Shown here: piece after piece, positions 32,015 to 36,835 of the stretch
Numbering within the stretch: position 1 is the first letter of the stretch
Layout: each line of letters starts with the position of its first letter
DNA from: Chloroflexota bacterium
GTDB taxonomy: Bacteria > Chloroflexota > Dehalococcoidia > Lucifugimonadales > UBA3495
Direction of reading: 5' to 3'
Assembly: GCA_009840165.1 (NCBI GenBank)
Contig: VXOG01000080.1
Coordinates: 21,529 to 58,363, forward strand
Length of the DNA: 36,835 nucleotides
Notes under the pieces: model-generated
What the model saw: the letters and a program-made list of their open reading frames with translations, nothing else
Database searches by the model: none
Told to the model about the DNA's origin: nothing
Program-made: the position numbers and the translations under genes

Positions 32015-32133
32015 GTTGCGTACTTGCCTCTGGACCTTAGGGAGGTGCTGATGATAGCTATGGTGGGCCTAAGTGTACCATATTGCGAACTTTTCGGTGG
32101 GAGGTCAGGCTGTAACGGCCGATTCAACAAAAT
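32015..32133. other. Intergenic, end of the Ub-like operon
   Basis: No gene, no hairpin with T-run. It separates the Ub-like operon from the YCII gene on the same strand. Confidence 0.4.
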
Positions 32134-32325
32134 CTAGAGCGGGTCTAACTCGACAACACACAGCGCCGTCTTTGGGATGCGCATGCAGCTGTAAGGCCAT
32201 TGGGGGGGGCCCGAGTAAACCTGGCACTCCTTAAATTTGGCTTCCCACCCGGCATCAGACATGGATTCCCCTTCAATGCATACGGGACCCATCTCGATTC
32301 TACTGCCCTGTGCATGAGCATTCAA
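32134..32325 (-). CDS. Small ORF at the end of the Ub-like operon
   Basis: 63 aa if started at the TTG at 32325, which overlaps the upstream stop (TTGA); contains MGPVCIEGESMSDAGW and SGPPQWPYSCMRIPKTALCV. Four Cys in this short protein could bind metal. No family recognised. The 4-nt overlap mirrors the two junctions upstream, so I include it with low confidence. It could be chance. Confidence 0.35.
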   Translation of the reverse strand: MNAHAQGSRIEMGPVCIEGESMSDAGWEAKFKECQVYSGPPQWPYSCMRIPKTALCVVELDPL

Positions 32326-32798
32326 TTGGTATCCGCATCACGCGAACGTTGTTTTATCTCAGGCGGTACATGTACAGCTCGAACGCAATCTGCGATTGCA
32401 TCTGCTGCTAGCTTATTCTCCTCTGATCCCGGGGTGGGAAGCCCTTGAATTAAGCAATGCGATTGGTCGGGTCCATGACCATTCCGAGCCTCTTGGGGAT
32501 CGTGCCTCACGCTGCCCGAGCAACCGCGTGCAACCAGGCAGCCGACGACATCTCCGACGTTCATTTCAGCGAATCGACCACTGAATTTTGTCTCTTGCTG
32601 TATACTCAAGGCCACGGCACGGAGGCGTTCGCGTTTGTTTTTGTCGGCGAAATATTCCAGCCAATTGACCGAAATACCGTCGTGATCTAGGGCGCCCTCA
32701 CGAAATATTGACCCGTCTATAGAGCCGTCATCTCGGACTTTGGAGGGCTTCACGTAATGGGTGATATGGTGGTGATTAGGTAGTTTTCCGCAGGTCAT
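32322..32798 (-). CDS. Uncharacterised protein of the Ub-like operon (158 aa)
   Basis: Starts MTCGKLPNHHHITHYVKPSK. It has a conserved-looking N-terminal core: a His cluster, then R-x-D-G-S-I-D-G-S-I-F and the motif GISVNWLEYF, followed by GRFAEMNVGDVVG and VRHDPQ. I recognise this pattern (D-G-x-x-x-G-x-x-F ... L-S-V-N-W-L-E) from proteins next to E1/Ubl genes, but have no firm family name. No JAMM motif (H-x-H-x7-S-x2-D) is present: the His cluster is not followed by it. ATG 32798 overlaps the upstream stop (ATGA). Function unknown; a substrate or effector of the conjugation system is a guess. Confidence 0.6.
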   Translation of the reverse strand: MTCGKLPNHHHITHYVKPSKVRDDGSIDGSIFREGALDHDGISVNWLEYFADKNKRERLRAVALSIQQETKFSGRFAEMNVGDVVGCLVARGCSGSVRHDPQEARNGHGPDQSHCLIQGLPTPGSEENKLAADAIADCVRAVHVPPEIKQRSRDADTN

Positions 32799-33292
32799 GA
32801 GGCCACCAAGTCCCATAGTCCCCAAAGTTTGGTGAATGCCCGTATCTCATCGAATGAACACTCGCCCGCACGTTCGAATGGCTGGCCATCGGGACCGGTC
32901 GGTATGAACACGACGTAATCTACCAACCGGTGGCCAATGAACTCTAAACTCAGCCGGCTGCGATCTTCCCTCCAAGTTGCGCGCAAATTCCCATTGTCCA
33001 TGATTATGAGCATTGCCTTGTCCGTTGGAATGGTCGTGTCCACGAACAAGTTGAAATCTTTCTTGGACTCGTCGCGGGCACTAATCCCCTCCTCAGATGC
33101 GTAGCCGAGGAACGTCTCGATTCTCCTCTCGTAACCTTTGCTGTTTTCTTCGTTGTAATCGGAGACTGGAGCTGCGTCGCGCGACGCGCCTTCGTTTCTC
33201 CAACGCAAATACTTATCGTTGGACCTTCCCCGTAGGCTGTTTGTCGTAGATGTCCAAGGGCCCATTTGCCGAGAGCGCGCCGTAGTCGTCAC
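32795..33292 (-). CDS. Uncharacterised protein of the Ub-like operon (165 aa)
   Basis: Start is the GTG at 33292 (GTGA overlapping the stop of the gene before), with GAGGAG five nt upstream. The longer open frame to 33526 is antisense-like overlap and rejected. Hydrophilic N-terminal 90 residues, then AMLIIMDNGNLRATWREDRSRL, EFIGHRLVDYVVFIP and a C-terminal helix. The pattern D-N-G-N-L-R-A-x-W followed by V-x-Y-V-x-F is like a small beta-domain seen in antitoxin-like proteins. No catalytic residue evident. It comes between two genes with the same style of overlap and so is co-produced. Confidence 0.6.
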   Translation of the reverse strand: MTTTARSRQMGPWTSTTNSLRGRSNDKYLRWRNEGASRDAAPVSDYNEENSKGYERRIETFLGYASEEGISARDESKKDFNLFVDTTIPTDKAMLIIMDNGNLRATWREDRSRLSLEFIGHRLVDYVVFIPTGPDGQPFERAGECSFDEIRAFTKLWGLWDLVAS

Positions 33293-33927
33293 AAGTTCTC
33301 CTCCCCGTCGACAAGTTCCATGACTCTGAAGGCATCTTTCCATATAGTAGCCAGTGATTCGCTCATAACCGCTTCTAGCGGAGTTTGGCCACCGGCCACA
33401 TGATAATTTGCCTCCACAAAAACCCTGGTGGTTTTTTCGTCGTCCAGCCGAGGAGCAACGGTAAAGGACTTTCGCTCCTGGGAACTTCCAAAAACCATCG
33501 TACCGGAGCCTCCCCAGAGGGGCCAATCATCATCGTCGAGTTTTCCATGCCTGAACAGTCTCTCTCCCAGATACCTCTCAGCGGAACGCCCGGAGTCCTG
33601 TTCGAATACCAAGTCTACGTTGTAGCCTATGGCCTCGATGGATTGGTCAAGGAGTGTCAGTGTGGCATTCGAGATTCGGGCCAAGGTGGACAGATCTTCC
33701 TCCGAAGGGTAATCCCTATTTATGATTAGCCGAGACCCTTGCACGGAAACCTCGATCCTTTCGCGGTCCAAAACAAGAACGTCGGGGTCTCCGGCCCCTC
33801 CCGACAGCACCTGCACATCTGTCTCAAACAGGGCCTCTAATTTTTCCACGAAATCATTCATGGGGGGCATATCGACGCCCATGATTACGATGCTTGCATC
33901 AAGTGCAACATGCAATGAAACCGACAT
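33289..33927 (-). CDS. Uncharacterised protein of the Ub-like operon (212 aa)
   Basis: No family recognised. MNDFVEKLEALFETDVQVLS, then VLDRERIEVSVQGSRLIINR (paired strands), DLSTLARISNATLTLLDQSI, and IGYNVDLVFEQDSGRSAERY. The layout of an alpha/beta N-half with acidic surface and a strand-rich C-half (FTVAPRLDD, TRVFVEANYHV) suggests a substrate-binding or adaptor protein. ATG 33927 follows the DUF6527-like stop by 1 nt, and AGAGGGGG precedes it. Its stop overlaps the next start by 4 nt. Confidence 0.6.
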   Translation of the reverse strand: MSVSLHVALDASIVIMGVDMPPMNDFVEKLEALFETDVQVLSGGAGDPDVLVLDRERIEVSVQGSRLIINRDYPSEEDLSTLARISNATLTLLDQSIEAIGYNVDLVFEQDSGRSAERYLGERLFRHGKLDDDDWPLWGGSGTMVFGSSQERKSFTVAPRLDDEKTTRVFVEANYHVAGGQTPLEAVMSESLATIWKDAFRVMELVDGEENL

Positions 33928-33928
33928 A

Positions 33929-34327
33929 CTACCCCCTCTTCTTTAGCCAATTTCGAATTGCTACTTGCGGTCGAAGAATTCTCTGAAAGAATCCTGGGCT
34001 GGCTCTTTTTTGTTCTTCGAGGTTCTCAGAATATCTCGGCCAAGGATCGACGAACGGAAGCAGCCAATCCACCCTATTCTCGCGTATCCAATAGTGGGAC
34101 TTGCAGTTCAGATTCCTGCTTCCCACCGATGGGTTTAGAGAGATGGAGCGGCCATTATATGTTAGCTCCCAAGCATTTGGTGCAATGGGGGTCGTTACCT
34201 CCCAACCGCAACCGCAAAAACATTTGTGCGTGGCAGTAGCGAATGGGATGGACACATATAGAATGCCTTCGTCTAGCGCGTCTGGGACGTATTCAACGAA
34301 TGCATGTTCGATTTGCCGAATCCGCAT
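33929..34327 (-). CDS. DUF6527-like Cys/His-rich protein
   Basis: 132 aa. HAFVEYVPDALDEGILYVSI, then ATHKCFCGCGWEVTTPIAP (C36-x-C38-x-C40), SLNPSVG, and CKSHYWIREN (C75-x2-H78). The two Cys/His clusters would bind zinc as a treble-clef or ribbon. This arrangement (K-x-x-H-K-C-x-C-G-C-G, C-x-S-H-Y-W-I) is that of DUF6527, a family found beside ubiquitin-like/E1 genes. Its ATG is joined to the E1 stop (TGATG). A basic tail (ILRPQVAIRNWLKKRG) ends the protein. Role probably in the conjugation or recognition step (inference). Confidence 0.72.
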   Translation of the reverse strand: MRIRQIEHAFVEYVPDALDEGILYVSIPFATATHKCFCGCGWEVTTPIAPNAWELTYNGRSISLNPSVGSRNLNCKSHYWIRENRVDWLLPFVDPWPRYSENLEEQKRASPGFFQRILRPQVAIRNWLKKRG

Positions 34328-35499
34328 CAATTTCCACGTACGTTGACTATGTGGTTGCCATCCAGCTGATAAACGCTTGTATGCTCCCGTTCTAAGTCAA
34401 CGTAGTAACCCAAGTATTGCTTCCATTGAATCACAGCCAAGGCCGCATTGAGCGCATTGAGTTCTACGATTTGTATGTTGCGGCCGTATTCGTTTGCCGC
34501 GGCGTTATCCATAAGTGGCAATCTGGAGCGGGCCCCATCGCGGCATCCTTCGGCACTCAGAGTGGTCCTGATCTGCCCAAATAGCGAGTTGTCGTTCTCA
34601 AACACACCCATGCCCACGTCCACGAAAGGCACGCCGGACGCTTCCAACTTCTCAACTATCAACTTCCTGGAATGCCCCTGGTCTATGGATATGAAAACAA
34701 AATCCATCTCCCCTAGAACATCGATTGTTCTCTCATCCACGTGCCCATAGGCCGTGATACCTCTCCGCATCTGAGAATAAATTGACCGAAAGTGTTCGGA
34801 TTTCTGAGGAGATTTCTTCAGAACTTCAACAGATGCTGATCCTGGCGATCGGAAGGCGTTGTGCTGCCCCAGTTGGTCCCCGTCAAAAAGATGTACCTCT
34901 TTGACGGGCGTCTTGGCCACCAAATCTAGTATGTAGGAGCCTGTTCCTCCCAGGCCAATAATGGCGACAGCACTGAGCTTCAATTTTTCATTCACGCTCC
35001 CCAATTGGGCGCGACTGGAGGCGGTATCAACGTAATTGAAAACGGAATCCTCATCGGCAGATTCAACCAATGAAAAAGTGCGTGGAGTGGCATCCGGGTC
35101 TAGCACTCGCGCGTGACTAGAGATGATCGACGCGTATGTGTTCATCTTCTCGTAGTAGTCTCGATACCCAGCCGATGGTTTGCTGGAAAACGTGCAATTT
35201 GCTTCTAACCCGTCGGCCAACCGGGTGGGGTTTTGGTCGATGATGATTTGCGTGAGTGGTTGCCCGGTATGGTCGCAAGGAGTCCCGCCAATGAGGTACG
35301 CAACGTGGTCGCCTGGTCTTGCGGTTACGTCACCCGCGAGTTCCAGTTTGGACACCAAAGTGCCCCGTTCGACGGATCGGTCAGTTGTGACGTACGGGAT
35401 GTTCTTGAGGATCAGGAACCCAGACCAGGTTTCAACCTCGTACCCATCTTCTGCGAGACGCTTCAGATCCTCGCTATGATCTATCAGTGGCTGTCGCAT
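34327..35499 (-). CDS. E1-like ThiF adenylyltransferase with N-terminal extra domain
   Basis: 390 aa. C-terminal half (about 170-390) is a ThiF/E1 domain: LSAVAIIGLGGTGSYILDLV (G182-G187 ATP loop), HLFDGDQLGQHN (D206, D208, N214) with R217 after NAF, K in KKSPQKSEHF, FVFISIDQG, and a crossover-loop Cys (C319 in SAEGCRDG), candidate acceptor of the Ubl thioester. N-terminal half (1-165) is a distinct alpha/beta domain resembling DUF6791 with GGTPCDHTGQPL (C75) and ANCTFSSKP...GYRDYYEKM (C102), possibly E2-like. ATG 35499 overlaps the Ubl gene by 26 bp; the stop joins the DUF6527-like start. It would activate the Ubl C-terminus with ATP. Confidence 0.88.
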   Translation of the reverse strand: MRQPLIDHSEDLKRLAEDGYEVETWSGFLILKNIPYVTTDRSVERGTLVSKLELAGDVTARPGDHVAYLIGGTPCDHTGQPLTQIIIDQNPTRLADGLEANCTFSSKPSAGYRDYYEKMNTYASIISSHARVLDPDATPRTFSLVESADEDSVFNYVDTASSRAQLGSVNEKLKLSAVAIIGLGGTGSYILDLVAKTPVKEVHLFDGDQLGQHNAFRSPGSASVEVLKKSPQKSEHFRSIYSQMRRGITAYGHVDERTIDVLGEMDFVFISIDQGHSRKLIVEKLEASGVPFVDVGMGVFENDNSLFGQIRTTLSAEGCRDGARSRLPLMDNAAANEYGRNIQIVELNALNAALAVIQWKQYLGYYVDLEREHTSVYQLDGNHIVNVRGN

Positions 35500-35824
35500 T
35501 GAAAATTGTCCCGTCCTGGATCTTCACGTCTTGTCCCTCTAGGAGGACGCCATCAGGGGGCCTGCCAGCCGCGTTGCGAAAAGACACTGTGTAGACGATA
35601 TTGGTGCCAGGCCTCAACCAACCAGGGGTATCAGACGCCAAGGCGAGCACTTGGCCGAAACTGATCTCCCCATCAGGGGTTAATTCCTCGACAGGCACCA
35701 CCTTTTGCCTAGCATTCACAACAATCGTGATTGTGTCCTTCTGTTCAACCATGGTTTGCTTCTTCCTCTCTTCATGGCGGTGGGCGAATGACGTGCCTTC
35801 CAGCCGTTGTTTTAAATTTACCAT
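35474..35824 (-). CDS. Ubiquitin-like protein (multiubiquitin family)
   Basis: 116 aa from the ATG at 35824, or 92 aa from an ATG at 35752 (GAGGAAGAAG before it); the folded domain starts after residue 29 in either case. DTITIVVNARQKVVPVEELT is the beta-hairpin of a beta-grasp fold, GEISFGQVLALA the helix, NIVYTVSFRNAAG and VLLEGQDVKIQDGTIFNATA the remaining strands. This pattern (I-x-I-V-V-N-x-R, V-Y-T-V-x-[YF], L-x-x-G-x-x-V-K-x-x-D-G-x-x-F-N-[VA]-T) is that of the bacterial multiubiquitin family. It ends in TATDRS, without a C-terminal di-Gly. First gene of the operon, overlapping the E1 gene by 26 bp. Confidence 0.82.
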   Translation of the reverse strand: MVNLKQRLEGTSFAHRHEERKKQTMVEQKDTITIVVNARQKVVPVEELTPDGEISFGQVLALASDTPGWLRPGTNIVYTVSFRNAAGRPPDGVLLEGQDVKIQDGTIFNATATDRS

Positions 35825-35977
35825 CGGTTCCCAATTATTGAAAGGGGCGGCGCACCGACGAAAATCGCCGCTCCGAGGAAGACTTACCGGTTATCGAATC
35901 AACCTTAAAAATCGGGTATCGCTGGCCAGTGGACCCGAAGCCTGAGCGTGGCCGGACCAGAACTTCCCGGAGGGCCG

Positions 35978-36246
35978 CTATACCCCTAGAGTAATGGCCC
36001 CGCCCCTCTCTTCCCCCTCCGGCATCCAGTACCCCACCCGGTACTCGGTGAAGATGTACCTGGGGTTGCGGGCGTCCTCGCCCAGCTTGCGGTGCAGGCT
36101 CTACACCACGATGCGCGGCAAGTTTCCCTCGCCCACCCGCTCCGGCTCCCACACCCGCTGGATCAGCAGGCCTTTGGTCAGCACCGGGGGCGCCCGCACG
36201 GCCAACTGGTAGAGCACCGCGTACTCCGTGGCCGGCGGAGATCCCC
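35978..36246 (-). pseudogene. OmpR/PhoB-type winged-helix remnant with in-frame TAG
   Basis: Read on the minus strand in another frame than the open one, this DNA gives PATEYAVLYQLAVRAPPVLT, KGLLIQRVWEPERVGEGNLP, RIVV-stop-SLHRKLGEDARNPRYIFTEY and RVGYWMPEGEE. These are the effector-domain helices and wing of a response regulator (T-E-Y-x-L-L, V-L-T, L-x-x-V-W, L-R-R-K-L-G, N-P-x-Y-I-x-T-x-x-x-G-Y). A TAG sits just before the recognition helix. No receiver domain or start remains, and the HEPN-like gene ends within 1 bp of its left limit. Confidence 0.75.
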
Positions 36247-36759
36247 TCAATCATGGCCAGTCGCCTTGAAGTGCCCTCTGTCCCTCATGGCCTGCACGAG
36301 CTTGTTGAATGCCGGCACGAAGATTGGATCAACCGCCAAAAGGTCCTTTCTGCGCTGGTTCGTGACGTATGAGTGCGCGTCTCGATTCCTGACAACCTGA
36401 GTCAGATACTGGTAGGCCGCTTTCAGATCTTTGCGTTCTGCCTCTGCGTCTCCGAGCTTGTCGGACAAATCATCGAGCTTGCATCTCCAGATGTCTCCCA
36501 TCTCCCCATATCCTCCACCAGCGTTTCGCCGGGAACCCAGCACCCGTTCGACCCAACTTCCTTTGTCGGTGTCGCCCCAGTAGACTGGATAGCTGTAGTT
36601 CTGATGCTTTGCCTCCAAGAGCCCATGGCAGACGAGGGCTGCCTTCACCAGGTTTTCCGCGCCGACTGAGAACCACACCCAGGCCATGTACCTGCCGAAC
36701 TTTGCGTCGAATTTCTCCGCCCACCAACTCTCAAGAGCCGCTTCGTCTCCGTTGCACAC
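36247..36759 (-). CDS. HEPN-like protein
   Basis: 170 aa, helical. WAEKFDAKFGRYMAWVWFSV then GAENLVKAALVCHG is the first HEPN helix pair; the C-terminal half has YLTQVVRNRDAHSYVTNQRR, where R124-x4-H129 is the R-x4-6-H motif of the HEPN RNase active site. It resembles HEPN proteins annotated as hypothetical or toxin-like. A GTG at 36759 with GAGGA eight nt upstream starts it; an in-frame TAG at about 36801 closes the frame. A nucleotidyltransferase (MNT) partner is not seen inside the window. RNA cleavage in defence is the family expectation, unproven here. Confidence 0.65.
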   Translation of the reverse strand: MCNGDEAALESWWAEKFDAKFGRYMAWVWFSVGAENLVKAALVCHGLLEAKHQNYSYPVYWGDTDKGSWVERVLGSRRNAGGGYGEMGDIWRCKLDDLSDKLGDAEAERKDLKAAYQYLTQVVRNRDAHSYVTNQRRKDLLAVDPIFVPAFNKLVQAMRDRGHFKATGHD

Positions 36760-36785
36760 GAAAGAATCCTCGTAGAAGCGGACTA

Positions 36786-36835
36786 GGGCGTGTTCACACT
36801 AACCATGCGGAGCTGTTATCATGCCCGTATGGAAA
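36786..36835 (+). mobile_element. Possible insertion-sequence left end
   Basis: The right edge reads GGGCGTGTTCACACTAACCA and then an ATG at 36821 (MPVWK...) that is cut by the window. The GTGTTCACAC palindrome at 36790-36799 and a start codon about 30 bp in look like the left end of an insertion sequence with its transposase. Too little sequence for assignment. Confidence 0.25.

Noticed and set aside
32322-32798. His cluster (NHHHITH) as a JAMM metalloprotease motif
   Set aside because: The H-x-H-x7-S-x2-D spacing and preceding Glu are not met.
35835-36254. 139-aa minus-strand frame (Gly/Arg/Ala-rich)
   Set aside because: It is another frame of the decayed winged-helix gene; the protein-like signal is in the interrupted frame.
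1-36835. CRISPR arrays, tRNA and rRNA genes
   Set aside because: No regularly spaced direct repeats, CCA-ended cloverleaf or conserved rRNA segment was found by eye.

Overview
The window is a GC-rich bacterial chromosome segment. I think it comes from a Chloroflexi-type bacterium, possibly Dehalococcoidia or SAR202-like. That is an inference from the intergenic repeats (two families of short palindromes: GTCATTCCCGC...GCGGGAATCCAG and TAGGGGCG...CGCCCCTA), the free-standing transaldolase/PGI-type phosphoglucose isomerase next to gnd and zwf, and the many small-molecule hydrolases. No rRNA, tRNA or CRISPR array was seen.

Left part (1-12.5 kb), housekeeping. A peptidase S51-like gene diverges from a glyoxalase-fold gene. 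Then come argS, a translationally coupled pair of ABC exporter half-transporters whose ATP sites look asymmetric, a convergent alpha/beta hydrolase, and a pgi-gnd-zwf cluster for the oxidative pentose phosphate entry.

Middle part (12.5-25.4 kb), mixed accessory DNA. A 167-bp MITE-like element (18-bp terminal inverted repeats, 9-bp target duplication) precedes a restriction-modification module. In that module one protein fuses two different classes of DNA methyltransferase and faces two PD-(D/E)XK-like subunits. After it come a double carboxymuconolactone-decarboxylase protein, a D-aminoacylase-type amidohydrolase, a candidate structured small RNA, a DUF3800 gene broken by one TGA, a Nudix hydrolase coupled to a glutamine-amidotransferase-like protein lacking its catalytic His, a helix-turn-helix protein, an adenine/cytosine-N4 methyltransferase broken by one TAG, a DUF4258/DUF2283-like toxin-antitoxin pair and a dienelactone hydrolase.

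Right part (25.4-36.8 kb). A small Gly/Arg-rich protein sits between hairpins. It is followed by a DUF433/DUF5615 toxin-antitoxin pair, an SDR/amidohydrolase/beta-sandwich operon, a YihY/BrkB membrane protein, a protein of repeated amphipathic segments, a GNAT and a YCII protein.

The most unusual locus is 32134-35824 on the minus strand. It is a tightly overlapping operon of a ubiquitin-like (multiubiquitin-family) protein, an E1-like ThiF protein with an extra N-terminal domain, a DUF6527-like Cys/His-rich protein and three or four uncharacterised proteins, with no recognisable JAMM peptidase. Upstream lie a decayed OmpR-type winged-helix remnant and a HEPN-like protein. R-M, toxin-antitoxin, broken methyltransferase, Ub-like operon and HEPN together look like a defence island in partial decay; many of these genes are visibly less GC-rich than the metabolic genes.
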